Notes: generated from the letters alone by a model not told the origin. Positions 36,915 to 48,544 are shown, counted from the stretch's first letter. The stretch: 64,000 bases of DNA from Acidovorax radicis (GCF_020510705.1 NZ_CP075184.1:4538501-4602500), one strand, 5' to 3'. Made by a program: numbers and translations.

Positions 36915-37406
36915 TCAGGCGTCGGCGAGTGTGGGCTCGACCGCGGGCTCCAGCACCAACGCCGTTGCCACATGGGCATCCAGCGTGAGCAGCCGCTTGC
37001 GCATACAAATCACCGCCTTGTCCTTGCTCAGCAAAATCGCCCGGTGCGCAGCAGCCAGATCGATGAACTTCTGGTCATCGGCGTCCTTGCAGACGTAGCT
37101 GATGCGCGGCGCGACGTCCACCAGGCGCGCCTGTGCGTCAAACCCTGCGAGCACCTGCCCCGCGTCCACGCGGTAGTACGCCATGCGTGCGGCGATGTGT
37201 GGGTAGGCCAGCACGCGCTCGAGCTCGTCGCGCATGACCTGGGTCGCTATCCAGGCCAGGCGCCCCTGGGCGAGCAACGCTCGCAGCGGGGCGGTGCGCG
37301 GGTCAGAGAAGATGAGCAAGTCCAGCGCGACGTTGGTGTCCACCACTACAGGGCGCGCTGGTTCGCCCGCTGCGGCCTCGGCCGCCAGGCGCAATTCAAC
37401 CGGCAT
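36915..37406 (-). CDS. PIN-domain protein (TIGR00305-like)
   Basis: 163 residues. The PIN ribonuclease fold shows acidic metal ligands in VVVDTNVALDLL (Asp23), MRDELERVLAYP, KDADDQKFIDLAA and LLSKDKAV. Members of this type are called putative toxins, but no antitoxin gene is adjacent. The start lies inside the end of the RNA methyltransferase gene (11-bp overlap), so both are translated from one transcript; a role in RNA processing rather than toxicity is plausible (inference). Confidence 0.8.
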   Translation of the reverse strand: MPVELRLAAEAAAGEPARPVVVDTNVALDLLIFSDPRTAPLRALLAQGRLAWIATQVMRDELERVLAYPHIAARMAYYRVDAGQVLAGFDAQARLVDVAPRISYVCKDADDQKFIDLAAAHRAILLSKDKAVICMRKRLLTLDAHVATALVLEPAVEPTLADA

Positions 37407-38715
37407 GGGGCGAGCCAGCGTCCGGGGTTTGGGATGGAGGCACCTTGGCGGCGCGGTCGCGCACCGCGCCCTTGATCATGTCGAAGCGGAACATGCGGCA
37501 TTCAATGGGGCCGTTCCACATGGGCACGCGCCGCGATTCCTTCAGGCGCATCTTGCTGGGCAGCTTGAGGTCGGGGGTGAGCATCCAGGCCGTCCAACCA
37601 CTGTAGTTCTTCTTCCAGTGGGCGGCCAGTTGAGCGAAGAACTCGCCACCATCCTCGGTGTGTGCCTCTTCACGGCCCACAGCCATGCCCTGGGCACGGT
37701 CGGCAGCGCGCTCGCCCGCATTGCGCCCCGCAGCGCCTGCGGCGGCAATACGCTCGCCATAAGGCGGGTTGAGCAGCATGACGCCGGGCTGCTCGCAAGG
37801 CGGCATGCGCTGCAAGGCGTCGCCGCCGCGCAGTTGCACCGCATGCGCCACACCGGCACGTTCGGCATTGCGCTCGGCAAAGTCAACCATCCGAAACGCA
37901 ATATCACTGCCAAATATGGGTACAGCGCTTTCCTGGATTGCACCTTCAGCTTCATTTTTAATAGCATCCCAGACATGCGACTGGAATGGCAGCAGTTTCT
38001 CGAAGGCAAAGCGCCGCTGCAAACCCGCCGGGATGCGGCAGGCGATCTGCGCGGCCTCGATGGCAATGGTGCCGCTGCCGCAGCAGGGATCGTACAAAGG
38101 AACGGGGTTGTCGCCCAGCGGGTCCCACCCGCTGGCGGCGATCATCGCGGCAGCCAGGGTTTCTTTCAGGGGTGCATCACCCTTGGCCCCGCCTTCGCTC
38201 ACATTGCGCCAGCCGCGCTTGAACAGCGGCTCGCCCGAGGTGTCGATGTAGATGGTGGCTTCGTCGGTGGTCAGGTGCAGGTGGATGCGCACATCGGGCC
38301 ACTGCGTATTCACATCGGGGCGCACGCCGCTCTTGGCGCGAAAGCGATCGGCCACCGCATCCTTGACCTTGAGGCCCGCGAAATTGAGGCTCTGCAGCGG
38401 GCTGTGCTGCGCCGTCACTTCGACCTTGAAGGTCTGGCGCGTGGTGAACCAGATCTCCCAGGCCACATCGCTCGCGGCGGCATACAGGTCGTTCTCGGAA
38501 CGGTACGGGCGGTGCGCCAGCTGCACCAGCACGCGCTGGGCCAGGCGGCTGTGCAGGTTCAGCAGCAGCGCATCGCGCCATGAGGCCTTCAGCAGCACAC
38601 CGCCGCGGCCCATGAGCAGGTCTTGCCCCGTGAGGCCGGTGATGGCGTGTACTTCGTCGGCCAGGTAGCTCTCGACGCCGGCGGCGCAGGGGAGGAAAAG
38701 TTGGAGTTGGTTCAT
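37396..38715 (-). CDS. THUMP-domain class I RNA methyltransferase (RlmL-like)
   Basis: 439 residues from MNQLQLFLPCAAG; an upstream ATG at 38748 adds 11 non-conserved residues and reaches the next gene. THUMP region (YAAASDVAWEIWFTTRQTFK), RGWRNVSEGGAKGDAPLKET, the SAM-binding LYDPCCGSGTIAIEAA and the catalytic NPPYGER are those of the RlmL half of E. coli RlmKL, which makes m2G2445 in 23S rRNA. The RlmK half is absent. Residues about 249-268 come from a degenerate palindromic element. Confidence 0.9.
   Translation of the reverse strand: MNQLQLFLPCAAGVESYLADEVHAITGLTGQDLLMGRGGVLLKASWRDALLLNLHSRLAQRVLVQLAHRPYRSENDLYAAASDVAWEIWFTTRQTFKVEVTAQHSPLQSLNFAGLKVKDAVADRFRAKSGVRPDVNTQWPDVRIHLHLTTDEATIYIDTSGEPLFKRGWRNVSEGGAKGDAPLKETLAAAMIAASGWDPLGDNPVPLYDPCCGSGTIAIEAAQIACRIPAGLQRRFAFEKLLPFQSHVWDAIKNEAEGAIQESAVPIFGSDIAFRMVDFAERNAERAGVAHAVQLRGGDALQRMPPCEQPGVMLLNPPYGERIAAAGAAGRNAGERAADRAQGMAVGREEAHTEDGGEFFAQLAAHWKKNYSGWTAWMLTPDLKLPSKMRLKESRRVPMWNGPIECRMFRFDMIKGAVRDRAAKVPPSQTPDAGSPHAG
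37908..37972 (-). repeat. Palindromic element copy 5, inside the rlmL-like gene
   Basis: Degenerate copy. On the minus strand it reads GCTATTAAAAATGAAGCTGA, then a worn left arm GGTGCA, a clear right arm AAAGCGCTGT and CCCATATTTGGC. It encodes AIKNEAEGAIQESAVPIFGS in the same phase as the copies in thiL and rpoN. Recognition rests on the flanking strings and one arm, so it is less certain than the others. Confidence 0.6.
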
Positions 38716-38744
38716 AAGACGGGATGCAAGGATACGCGCATCGT

Positions 38745-39203
38745 TCAAAGGGCGGCAGGGGTGCCGCCGGACGCCGCACGCTGCAGCAGCAATTGGTGAA
38801 TGGAGTCGGGAATAGGCGCCACCTTGCGGCCGGCCCTGCCGATGAAAACGATGCCAATCTTGCCGCGCGCCACCTCGCGGCGCCGGGACTTTTCAGTCAT
38901 TCGGAACACGAGATCGAAACCATAACGGTTGAAATCCGATGGGGTCATCTCCACACACATCGTCTCGCCATGAAAGCCCTCGGACTTGTACTGCGCCACG
39001 ATGTCGCCCACCACAATGGACAAACCACCCACGTCGGCCTCAGGGTAACCCAGCGACTGGAAAAACCGCACGCGCGCTTCGGACACGAGGCTCAGCAGTT
39101 GCGCGTTGTCCAGATGCCCGCCTTGGTTGACGTGGCTGATGTAGATCTGCATTTCGGTGGCAAAACCGAAGTGCGAATGGAGGTCAAAAACGATGCGTGC
39201 CAT
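38745..39203 (-). CDS. Hotdog-fold acyl-CoA thioesterase
   Basis: 152 residues. IYISHVNQGGHLDNAQLLSL matches the 4HBT/YbgC pattern (V-N-x-x-G-H-x-N/D), followed by EARVRFFQSLGYPEADVGGL, IVVGDIVAQYKSEGFHGETM and TEKSRRREVARGKIGIVFIG. It would hydrolyse acyl-CoA or a related thioester in the cytoplasm; substrate unknown. It lies 29 bp upstream of the RNA methyltransferase gene on the same strand. Confidence 0.85.
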   Translation of the reverse strand: MARIVFDLHSHFGFATEMQIYISHVNQGGHLDNAQLLSLVSEARVRFFQSLGYPEADVGGLSIVVGDIVAQYKSEGFHGETMCVEMTPSDFNRYGFDLVFRMTEKSRRREVARGKIGIVFIGRAGRKVAPIPDSIHQLLLQRAASGGTPAAL

Positions 39204-39337
39204 GGGCGGTGTCAGAGGGAAAACGTACGGGGATACAGGGCCAGCTCGTTAGGTGCGGCACTGGCGCCACTTGGCCGAGTGCTGCGCACTTGTAACGTGC
39301 GCCGCGCCTTCATGCGCGCCGCCCTGAAAGAAATCGG

Positions 39338-40933
<1,596 letters not shown>

Positions 40934-40949
40934 TGCGTGAGGACCATGC

Positions 40950-41732
40950 TCACATGCGGAAATGTTCGCCGAGGTAAACGCGCCGCACCTCGGGGTTGTC
41001 CACGATCTCTGACGGTGTGCCCTGGGCCAGCACGCTGCCATCACTGATGATGAAGGCGTGGTCGCAAATGCCCAGCGTCTCGCGCACGTTGTGGTCAGTG
41101 ATGAGCACCCCGATGCCGCGCGCCTTGAGAAAGCCGATGATGCGCTGGATCTCGATCACGGCAATGGGGTCGATACCGGCGAAGGGTTCGTCCAGCAGGA
41201 TAAAACGCGGCTGCGTGGCCAGGGCGCGCGCAATCTCGACACGCCGGCGTTCGCCACCGGACAAGGCCAGCGCGGAGGAGTCGCGCAGGTGCTCCACGCG
41301 CAGTTCCTGCAGCAATGCGGTGAGGCGCTCTTCGATCACCGCACGCGCCAGAGGCTTGCCGTTGTCGTCATGCTGCAACTCCAGCACGGCGCGCACGTTC
41401 TCTTGCACCGACAGCTTTCTGAAGATGGACGCCTCTTGGGGCAGATACGACAGCCCCAGGCGAGACCGGCGGTGGATAGGCATGTCAGCCACCGAGTGCC
41501 CATCGATGCGGATGTCGCCGGCATCGCTGCGCACCAGCCCGACGATCATGTAAAACGACGTGGTCTTGCCAGCGCCGTTGGGGCCGAGCAACCCGACAAC
41601 TTCGCCTTTTTGCACGACCAGCGACACGTCCTTGACCACCTTGCGGCTGCCATATGACTTGGCAAGATGCTGCACTTCCAGGCGACTGCCCGGCCGGGAG
41701 TCAGCGCCGGACACCTCAGGCCGCGCGCTCAC
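40950..41732 (-). CDS. lptB: LPS export ABC transporter ATP-binding protein
   Basis: 260 residues, GTG start overlapping the lptA stop. Walker [11 protein letters not shown] near residue 49, Q-loop [16 protein letters not shown], signature [15 protein letters not shown], Walker [14 protein letters not shown] and the switch His in [14 protein letters not shown], all typical of LptB. It powers the LptB2FG complex that moves lipopolysaccharide to the LptA bridge. A 16-bp gap separates it from rpoN. Confidence 0.97.
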   Translation of the reverse strand: MSARPEVSGADSRPGSRLEVQHLAKSYGSRKVVKDVSLVVQKGEVVGLLGPNGAGKTTSFYMIVGLVRSDAGDIRIDGHSVADMPIHRRSRLGLSYLPQEASIFRKLSVQENVRAVLELQHDDNGKPLARAVIEERLTALLQELRVEHLRDSSALALSGGERRRVEIARALATQPRFILLDEPFAGIDPIAVIEIQRIIGFLKARGIGVLITDHNVRETLGICDHAFIISDGSVLAQGTPSEIVDNPEVRRVYLGEHFRM

Positions 41733-42388
41733 TTGGCGCCGCCGCTGAGGCTGTTGCTCGGCCGCAACCCCGGGCCCGACGAGGGTGCTGCGGGCGAAGG
41801 GGCGGCAGCACCGGGCGGCGGATCCTTGGGCGCGAGCACTGCGCGTACGCGGCTGCCAGGGGTGGGCACATCACCGGCTGCATTGGTGGAGCGGGTACGC
41901 TGGCCGTCCACTGTAAACACGTCCGTGAGGTTGTTGTAGACGATCACGGCACCGGTGATCTCATCGCTGAGCGCGGAGCCCCGGTAGCGGCGCAATTCGG
42001 CGCGGGTGATGAAACGCACGTTGTCGGCCTTGCCGTCGTATTCGATGGTTTCGCTTTCTCCCTCGATGAACTCATCGGGGGCGCCCGGCAACGTGTCGCG
42101 CTTCTGGCGGAAAAACGCGCGTTTACCCGCTTCTGCCGTGACCACGCCGTACTGGTAACCGTCAGCGTCCTGGCGCACATCCAGCCGCGCACCGCGCAGC
42201 ACGATGGAACCCTTGGTCATGACCACGCGGCCCGTGAACACGCTGGTCTGCTTGAGCTCATCGTGGCGCAGGGCATCCGCCTCGATGTTCATGGGCTTGG
42301 CGCGGTCGGCCTTTTCGGCATGGACGGCACCATGGACACCGGCCAAGGCCGTGAGCAGGAGGATCGGGAGGAGGCTGCGATTTTTCAT
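41729..42388 (-). CDS. lptA: LPS transport periplasmic protein LptA
   Basis: 219 residues with a signal peptide ([20 protein letters not shown]). The OstA-type beta-jellyroll is seen in [60 protein letters not shown] and [17 protein letters not shown]. It bridges the periplasm for LPS. The C-terminus is a Pro/Ala/Ser-rich tail. lptC, which usually precedes lptA, is not present; the upstream 300 bp are non-coding. Confidence 0.92.
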   Translation of the reverse strand: MKNRSLLPILLLTALAGVHGAVHAEKADRAKPMNIEADALRHDELKQTSVFTGRVVMTKGSIVLRGARLDVRQDADGYQYGVVTAEAGKRAFFRQKRDTLPGAPDEFIEGESETIEYDGKADNVRFITRAELRRYRGSALSDEITGAVIVYNNLTDVFTVDGQRTRSTNAAGDVPTPGSRVRAVLAPKDPPPGAAAPSPAAPSSGPGLRPSNSLSGGAK

Positions 42389-42685
42389 AGGGCACGAATC
42401 TTGCAGTCATTGTAGCCACCAAGGGCACCCACCGTGCAATAAAAGCCCCCCATTCACCACAGAGCATCTTGCGTGCACAAAGCGGCAGGGGCTCGTCACC
42501 GCCGGGAGGGGTATAAAAAACAAAATGTTCCCGCGCTGAACAGCGTACCCCCGCCCGAAGGGGCCGCTTTTTTTGTTTTTTGTCTTGGAGTGGCCCGGCC
42601 ACAAAAAAGCCCGCGCGAGCGAGCAGTTTTGAGGGGGTATGTAGCCGCCACAGGTTGCAACGCCTGCGTGCGGCCACTGGAACAT
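42389..42685. other. Intergenic region upstream of lptA
   Basis: A 297-bp gap between the dsbA stop and the lptA start, both minus strand. It holds the dsbA terminator (42603-42624) and another hairpin ACCCCCGCCCGAAGGGG near 42546-42563 followed on the plus strand by a T-run. The promoter of lptA-lptB-rpoN should be here. Short open frames in it show no family features. Confidence 0.5.
42603..42624 (-). terminator. Terminator after dsbA
   Basis: Minus strand GCTCG-CTCGCG-CGGGC followed by TTTTTTG, about 60 bp downstream of the dsbA stop codon. Confidence 0.6.
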
Positions 42686-43342
42686 TCAGCCTTTGCGGGC
42701 CGTCGCAGCCAAGGATTCCACCACCTGCAGCACGGTCTGCATGCTGCCCGCCATGGTGCCGTCGGTGTAGTACTTGCCCGCCACACCCATGGACGGAACG
42801 CCTTCCACCCCATAGGCATCCTGCAACTGGGAAGCGCGGCGCACCTGGTTGGACACGCTGAAGGAGTTGTAGACCTCCTTGAACTTGGCAACATCCAGGC
42901 CCTGCTTGCCGATCCAGGCAAAGATTTCATCATCCTTGGCAAGTTTTTGCTTTTCCACATGGATCGCACGGAACACTTTGACGTGGACATCGTCAAGCTT
43001 GCCCATGCCTTCGAGGGCGTAATACAACTTTTGTTGTGGCACAAAGCTGGCATTGAACGCCACAGGGACGCGGCGGATGGCCAGGTCCTTAGGGGCTGTT
43101 TTCACCCAGGCATCCAGCGTGGGTTCAAAAGCGTTGCAGTGGGGGCAGCTGTACCAGAAGAACTCGATTACATCGACCTTGCCAGCAGGCGCCTCGGGTG
43201 CCACGGGCTTGTCGAGCCGCTTGTAGTCTTTACCCTCTTTGAACTGGCGGGCCTGGGCCAACGCCGCAGGGGCCATGGGCAGCGTCAGGGCAGAAGCGGC
43301 AACCGCAGAGGCGGTAGACAAAGAAAACTCACGGCGTTTCAT
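42686..43342 (-). CDS. dsbA: Thiol:disulfide interchange protein DsbA
   Basis: 218 residues with a signal peptide (SAVAASALTLPMAPAALAQA). The thioredoxin-fold active site FFWYSCPHCNAF puts the redox Cys at 66 and 69, and the cis-Pro loop is VEGVPSMGV. It oxidises cysteines in periplasmic proteins. argS, a SPOR protein and dsbA in this order are common in Betaproteobacteria. It has its own terminator downstream. Confidence 0.95.
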   Translation of the reverse strand: MKRREFSLSTASAVAASALTLPMAPAALAQARQFKEGKDYKRLDKPVAPEAPAGKVDVIEFFWYSCPHCNAFEPTLDAWVKTAPKDLAIRRVPVAFNASFVPQQKLYYALEGMGKLDDVHVKVFRAIHVEKQKLAKDDEIFAWIGKQGLDVAKFKEVYNSFSVSNQVRRASQLQDAYGVEGVPSMGVAGKYYTDGTMAGSMQTVLQVVESLAATARKG

Positions 43343-43476
43343 GAAAAAGACTCTCCTGGTTCAGTATGGGGAATGTGAGCCATGCCCACGCAAAAAGTTC
43401 AGACCTCACCAACACACGCCCGGCCCAGGCATTGACAACGCGGTGGAAGCAACCGGGCCATTGATTGGCTGGCGCG

Positions 43477-44133
43477 CTAGCGCTGCACGCGCACCAGCGC
43501 AGACTCTACCCCGGCAGTGACAAGTTTGTCTTTGAGCTGCTCGGCGTCGTCACGCTTGGTAAAGGGGCCTACACGCACGCGAAACACGGGCCGGCCATTT
43601 TGCTCACGCTCGCTCACACGGGCCTCCCACCCCAGCATCGCCAGCTTGGCGCGTTGCGCATCGGCGTCGGGCTGGGTGCGAAACGCACCGGCCTGCACAA
43701 AATAGTCAAACGGGTCCACATTGCCCTTGGCCGCAGCCTTGGCCACGGCCAGATCGCCCAGCGGGTCTGCGCCCGGTTTGCTCTCGGCTTTGGCGGCTTC
43801 AGGCTTGCTGGCGGCCGGCTTGGGAGCCACTGGCGCGACAGCAACGTTACCAGGCGCGGGCGCCGACGCCACACCAGCCACGGCGGGCGTGGCGGCGGGC
43901 GCTGGGGTCACGGGCCGCGCGGGGTTTTTGCCATAGAGCGGGGCGTTGGGGTCCCAGTTCTTGTTTTTCTGGGATTCCGCGGCATCCATGTCGACACCCC
44001 GGCCATTGCCCTTGTTGAGGAAGGGCACGGGCACCTTGGTCACGTAGACCGCCACGGCCAAAGCGGCTCCCAGGCCCACAATGACACCGACGATGAAGCC
44101 GATGACGGTCCCGCCTGTCTGTTGCTTTTTCAT
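43477..44133 (-). CDS. SPOR-domain cell-division protein (FtsN-like)
   Basis: 218 residues: a short cytoplasmic start, one membrane segment (GGTVIGFIVGVIVGLGAALA), an Ala/Pro-rich periplasmic linker and a C-terminal SPOR domain (FDYFVQAGAFRTQPDADAQR, GRPVFRVRVGPFTKRDDAEQ) that binds denuded glycan strands at the septum. The topology is that of FtsN. It starts 15 bp after argS ends, so the two genes are probably co-transcribed. Confidence 0.88.
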   Translation of the reverse strand: MKKQQTGGTVIGFIVGVIVGLGAALAVAVYVTKVPVPFLNKGNGRGVDMDAAESQKNKNWDPNAPLYGKNPARPVTPAPAATPAVAGVASAPAPGNVAVAPVAPKPAASKPEAAKAESKPGADPLGDLAVAKAAAKGNVDPFDYFVQAGAFRTQPDADAQRAKLAMLGWEARVSEREQNGRPVFRVRVGPFTKRDDAEQLKDKLVTAGVESALVRVQR

Positions 44134-44148
44134 AATCTAAGTTATTGC

Positions 44149-45858
44149 TCACATTCTGGCTGGGGCTGAAACTCCCAGCACGGCCAAACCATTGTGCAAT
44201 ACCTGCGCCGTGGCGGCGACAAGGGCCAGACGCGCGCGCTTGACGATTTCATCGTCCACCAGGATGCGCTCAGCGTCGTAATAGCTGTGGTAGCTGGCGG
44301 CCAGATCGCGCAGGTAGAAAGTCACATCGTGCGGTGCTTCACCGTCGGCCGCGGCCGTGAGCATTTCGGGGTACTTGGCCAGTTGCAGCATCAGCGCCTG
44401 GGCTTGGGGGCCCTCGAGGGCCGACAGATCCACATCCTTGAGCGACGCCACATCGCCGCCACCGGCTTCTTGCCAGGCGCGCAGCACCGAGCAGATGCGC
44501 GCATGCGCGTATTGCACGTAATACACCGGGTTGTCGTTGTTCTGCGCCACGGCCAGGTCCACGTCGAAGGTGTACTCGGTATCGGGCTTGCGGCTGAGCA
44601 AAAAGAAACGCACAGCGTCCTTGCTGGTCCATTCGATCAGGTCGCGCAGCGTGACGTAGCTGCCCGCGCGCTTGCTGATCTTGACCTCTTCGCCGCCCTT
44701 GACCACGCGCACCATGGTGTGCAGCACGTAGTCGGGGTAACCCTGCGGGATGCCCACATCGGCCGCCTGCAGGCCGGCGCGCACACGGGCGATGGTGCCG
44801 TGGTGGTCGGTGCCCTGGATGTTCACCACCTTGGTAAAGCCACGCTCCCACTTGGCGATGTGGTAGGCCACGTCGGGCACGAAGTAGGTGTAGGTGCCGT
44901 CCTGCTTGCGCATGACGCGGTCCTTGTCGTCGCCGTAGTCGGTGCTCTTGAGCCACAGCGCGCCGTCCTGCTCGTAGGTCTTGCCATTGGCGATGAGCTT
45001 GTTCACCGTGGCCTCGACACGGCCGCTCGTGTACAGGCTGGACTCGAGGTAGTACTCGTCAAACTTCAGGTTGAAGGCCTGCAGGTCCTTGTCCTGCTCG
45101 TTGCGCAGGTAGGCCACGGCAAATTGGCGGATCGATTCGAGGTCTTGCACGTCGCCACTGGCGGTGAACTCGCGGTCGTCGGCCTTGACGGTCTTTTTGG
45201 CGAGGAAGTCGTTGGCGATGTCCTGGATGTAGTCGCCGTTATAGAACGCCTTGCTCGCAGGGTTCTCTGGGTCGATGGGCCAGCATTCGTCACCAGGCTT
45301 GAAGCCCTTGGCGCGCAGCTGGGTGCTGTTGGTCAGCGTCTGGATCTGCACGCCCGCGTCGTTGTAATAGAACTCGCGGTGCACCTTCCAGCCCTGGGTG
45401 GCAAAGAGATTGCAGATGGCATCGCCCAGCGCAGCCTGGCGGCCGTGGCCCACATGCAGGGGGCCCGTGGGGTTGGCCGAGACGAATTCGACCAGCACCT
45501 GCCGGCCATTGCCAGCCTGGTGGCCAAAACGCTCACCAGCGGCCAGCACCTCGCGCACCACTTCCTGCTTGGCAGCGGGCTGGAGACGGATGTTCAGAAA
45601 ACCCGGCCCGGCAATGTCGATGGCCTGCACCCAGCGCGCAAAGGCAGGTGTGGCCTCCAGCGCCGCCTTGAGCTGCTCACCCAGCGCACGCGGGTTGAGC
45701 TTGAGCGGCTTGGCCAGCTGCATGGCGGCGGTGCACGCAAAGTCGCCATGGGCGGCCACCTTGGGCGATTCAAAAGCGGCGCGCGCAGCGGCGCCGGGAG
45801 ACAGTTTTTCCAGCTCGCCGGCGAGCGCCGCGAGCAATTCCAGTTTGACGGAGAGCAT
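44149..45858 (-). CDS. argS: Arginyl-tRNA synthetase
   Basis: 569 residues. N-terminal Add1 domain, then the class I HIGH-type motif in [38 protein letters not shown] and a KMSKS-like [12 protein letters not shown] loop, ending in the DALR anticodon-binding domain ([12 protein letters not shown] to LGVSAPARM). It charges tRNA-Arg. Start ATG at 45858. Confidence 0.97.
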   Translation of the reverse strand: MLSVKLELLAALAGELEKLSPGAAARAAFESPKVAAHGDFACTAAMQLAKPLKLNPRALGEQLKAALEATPAFARWVQAIDIAGPGFLNIRLQPAAKQEVVREVLAAGERFGHQAGNGRQVLVEFVSANPTGPLHVGHGRQAALGDAICNLFATQGWKVHREFYYNDAGVQIQTLTNSTQLRAKGFKPGDECWPIDPENPASKAFYNGDYIQDIANDFLAKKTVKADDREFTASGDVQDLESIRQFAVAYLRNEQDKDLQAFNLKFDEYYLESSLYTSGRVEATVNKLIANGKTYEQDGALWLKSTDYGDDKDRVMRKQDGTYTYFVPDVAYHIAKWERGFTKVVNIQGTDHHGTIARVRAGLQAADVGIPQGYPDYVLHTMVRVVKGGEEVKISKRAGSYVTLRDLIEWTSKDAVRFFLLSRKPDTEYTFDVDLAVAQNNDNPVYYVQYAHARICSVLRAWQEAGGGDVASLKDVDLSALEGPQAQALMLQLAKYPEMLTAAADGEAPHDVTFYLRDLAASYHSYYDAERILVDDEIVKRARLALVAATAQVLHNGLAVLGVSAPARM

Positions 45859-45974
45859 GTGCGGATTCTACGGGTCGGCCGTCATCCGGATTCTCGTCCC
45901 AGGCGTTATGCTGTACAGCCCGTCTTGGGTGGCACTTCACCCAGGGGCTCTGTCCCACCTTGCAGGAGCATTAC

Positions 45975-46289
45975 ATGAAGAAACTGCTTTCCCTGATGAC
46001 CGCGATTGGCCTGACCCTCTCCATGGCCACGGCACATGCTGCCGATGCCCCCGCCGCCGCCGCCTCCGCGCCAGCCAAGGCCCCCACCACGCAGCAAAGC
46101 AAGATGAAGACCTGCAATGCCGAAGCCACTGGCAAGAAGGGCGACGAGCGCAAGGCCTTCATGAAGGAATGCCTGTCTGCCGACAAGCCGGCAACGCAGC
46201 AAACCAAGATGAAGACCTGTAACGTGGATGCCAAGGGTAAAAAGGGCGATGAGCGCAAGGCCTTCATGAAGGAATGCCTGAGCAAGTAA
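45975..46289 (+). CDS. PsiF-family secreted protein with two repeats
   Basis: 104 residues from MKKLLSLMTAIGLTLSMATA, with AGGAG at 45963; signal peptide ending near AHA. The mature part is two near-identical units, QSKMKTCNAEATGKKGDERK and QTKMKTCNVDAKGKKGDERK, each ending AFMKECLS. PsiF in E. coli is a phosphate-starvation-induced periplasmic protein of unknown role. A strong terminator follows. Confidence 0.88.
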   Translation: MKKLLSLMTAIGLTLSMATAHAADAPAAAASAPAKAPTTQQSKMKTCNAEATGKKGDERKAFMKECLSADKPATQQTKMKTCNVDAKGKKGDERKAFMKECLSK

Positions 46290-46316
46290 TCGCTCAACCC
46301 ACGCATTGCTATCCCA

Positions 46317-46349
46317 AAGCCCGCCGGTGCAATCCGGGCGGGCTTTTTT
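46317..46349 (+). terminator. Terminator after the PsiF gene
   Basis: GCCCGCCGG and CCGGGCGGGC pair around TGCAAT, followed by TTTTTT, 27 bp after the stop codon. Confidence 0.9.
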
Positions 46350-46421
46350 CATTTCAAAACACGCATCGGCCGAGCCAGACAGCGTTCAGTCTGACCGGCT
46401 AACGCACGCCCATGGCAGCGC

Positions 46422-46868
46422 TTACCAGCCGCGGGCCCAGAAGACGGCAATCACCGCCACCACCGGCAATACGTGCGACTGGGTCATCACGAGGCGGCGC
46501 ACCTTGGCGACCTCTGGCGCACCGGGCAGGGCTCCCGTGCTCAGCAGGTCGCGACGCCAGCGGCGAAAGGCGAGCGATGGAACGAAGGACAAGATGACCA
46601 TGGCCAGAACGATAGTGATCTTGATGTGAAACAGCGGCTGCGAGAGGTACCACGACGCACCCTTGACCCCCCAGATGACACGCGCTATGCCGCTGCCGAT
46701 CATCACCACCCCCGCCACGCCATAGATCACATCGAGCCGGGCCAAGCGCTCGACCACGGCGGCGTTGAGCCATTCGATGCGGCACAGCGCGGCCTGGCTG
46801 GACAAAAAGACCACAAAGGTCAGGATCGCCACCACGTGCAGGGCGGCCAGGATGGCTTCGAGGGTCAT
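46422..46868 (-). CDS. DUF2214 membrane protein
   Basis: 148 residues from MTLEAILAALHVVAILTFVV; an in-frame extension to 46988 is not conserved-looking. Four membrane segments, with HVV in the first, LDVIYGVAGVVMIGSGIARV in the second and LFHIKITIVLAMVILSFVP in the third, match the DUF2214 family. Function unknown. It stands alone between the PsiF gene and dctA. Confidence 0.85.
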   Translation of the reverse strand: MTLEAILAALHVVAILTFVVFLSSQAALCRIEWLNAAVVERLARLDVIYGVAGVVMIGSGIARVIWGVKGASWYLSQPLFHIKITIVLAMVILSFVPSLAFRRWRRDLLSTGALPGAPEVAKVRRLVMTQSHVLPVVAVIAVFWARGW

Positions 46869-47042
46869 GAGCGTTCCTTGTAATGCCCTGTATCCATTGA
46901 AGCGCCGCTGTGAAACACGCGGATTGGCAGAGACAGGGTTGGCAGATATTGTGCTTGAACGAGCCGACCCCAGCCCTGCACCCTGCACATGCGGCGAGAC
47001 GGGCTCAGCGACACTCGTCCATACCGCGGTGCCGCCTTCCCC

Positions 47043-47076
47043 AAAAAAAACGGTGCGTGCCCGAAGACACGCACCG
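47043..47076 (-). terminator. Terminator after dctA
   Basis: Minus strand CGGTGCGTG-TCTTCGGG-CACGCACCG, a 9-bp perfect stem, followed by eight T, 27 bp past the dctA stop. Confidence 0.92.
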
Positions 47077-47102
47077 CTGCGAACGCAGTCGCAGAGACGG
47101 GA

Positions 47103-48455
47103 TCAGGCCACAGCGCGGGCCCCGGCGCCCACGGGCGCGGCGGCGATGGCGGTATGAGGGGCCGGCAGTGCATGGCCGTTCAAGGCGGCATCCAGGCGGT
47201 CGTGGTCCAGCGCGTTTTCCCAGCGCGAGACCACCACCGTCGCCACGGCGTTGCCGATGAAATTGGTGAGCGAACGGCATTCGCTCATGAAGCGGTCCAC
47301 GCCCAAGATCAGAGCCATGCCGGCCACCGGCACTTCAGGCACCACAGCCAGCGTGGCGGCCAGGGTGATGAAGCCAGCGCCCGTCACACCGGCTGCGCCC
47401 TTGGAGCTGAGCATAGCCACCAGCAGCAGGGCCACCTGATGGCTCAGTGTCAGGTGGGTGTTGGTAGCCTGGGCAATGAACAGGGCAGCCAGCGTCATGT
47501 AGATGTTGGTGCCGTCCAGGTTGAACGAGTAGCCTGTGGGAACCACCAGGCCAACCACCGACTTGCTGCAACCGGCTTTTTCCATTTTTTCCATCAGCGA
47601 AGGCAGGGCCGATTCGGATGAGGACGTACCCAGCACCAGCAGCAGCTCGGCCTTGAGGTAGCGGATCAGCTTGATCACCGAGAAGCCACACAGGCGAGCC
47701 ACGATGCCCAGGATCACCACAACAAAAAGGACCGAGGTGAGGTAGAACGAGCCCACCAGCCAGGCCAGATTCACCAGCGACCCGAGGCCAAACTTGCCGA
47801 TGGTGAAGGCGATGGCACCAAAAGCGCCCAAGGGCGCGGCCTTCATGAGGATACCCACCAGCTTGAACACAGGCGCCGTGAGCGCTTCCAGAAAGCTCAG
47901 CACGGGCGCACCACGGTCACCGACCATGGCCAGGGCGGTGCCAAACAACACCGCCACAAACAGCACCTGCAAGATGTTGTCCCCCACAAACGGGCTCATC
48001 AGCGTCTTGGGAATGATGTCCATCGCAAACCCCACCAGCGTGAGCTCGTGCGACTTGGCCACATACGACTTCACTGCGGTTTGGTCCAGATCCGCGGGGT
48101 TGATGTTCATGCCCGCACCGGGCTGCACCACGTTGGCCACCACCAGGCCCACGATCAGGGCCAGGGTGGAGAAGAACAGGAAGTACGCCATGGCCTTGCC
48201 GAACACACGGCCCACCGTGCGCAGGTGGGTCATGCCCGCAATGCCGGTGACGATGGTCAGGAAGATCACCGGCGCAATGATCATCTTGACCAACTTGATG
48301 AACGCGTCACCCAGCGGCTTGAACTCTGTGGCGAACGCCGGCTCGAAGTGACCGAGCAGCACGCCCAGAACAATGGCCACCACCACCTGAAAATACAGTT
48401 GTCGATAAAAAGGCAGCCGTACGGAGTCGGCGGGTTCGGCATGAATGACGTGCAT
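47103..48455 (-). CDS. dctA: C4-dicarboxylate:cation symporter DctA
   Basis: 450 residues, eight membrane helices and two hairpins of the DAACS family: [20 protein letters not shown] at the start, [20 protein letters not shown], the serine-rich hairpin [19 protein letters not shown], the NMDGT-type motif as [10 protein letters not shown] and the closing [20 protein letters not shown]. It imports succinate, fumarate, malate or related acids with protons or Na+. It diverges from a hybrid sensor kinase gene that very probably controls it. Confidence 0.95.
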   Translation of the reverse strand: MHVIHAEPADSVRLPFYRQLYFQVVVAIVLGVLLGHFEPAFATEFKPLGDAFIKLVKMIIAPVIFLTIVTGIAGMTHLRTVGRVFGKAMAYFLFFSTLALIVGLVVANVVQPGAGMNINPADLDQTAVKSYVAKSHELTLVGFAMDIIPKTLMSPFVGDNILQVLFVAVLFGTALAMVGDRGAPVLSFLEALTAPVFKLVGILMKAAPLGAFGAIAFTIGKFGLGSLVNLAWLVGSFYLTSVLFVVVILGIVARLCGFSVIKLIRYLKAELLLVLGTSSSESALPSLMEKMEKAGCSKSVVGLVVPTGYSFNLDGTNIYMTLAALFIAQATNTHLTLSHQVALLLVAMLSSKGAAGVTGAGFITLAATLAVVPEVPVAGMALILGVDRFMSECRSLTNFIGNAVATVVVSRWENALDHDRLDAALNGHALPAPHTAIAAAPVGAGARAVA

Positions 48456-48544
48456 AAAAGGGGGCTCCAGAAGTCACGGTGACAGCACCTTCGGGGGTGT
48501 GTCGAGGGTGCCGTTTGTACCGCTGCACGCTTTTTGTGCCGATA

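Noticed and set aside
36915..37406. A type II toxin-antitoxin pair
   Set aside because: Only the PIN component is present; no small antitoxin gene is adjacent, and the upstream neighbour is an RNA methyltransferase.
42407..42685. Minus-strand frames in the gap before lptA
   Set aside because: Composition is random, they overlap terminator hairpins and no homologous family is recognised.
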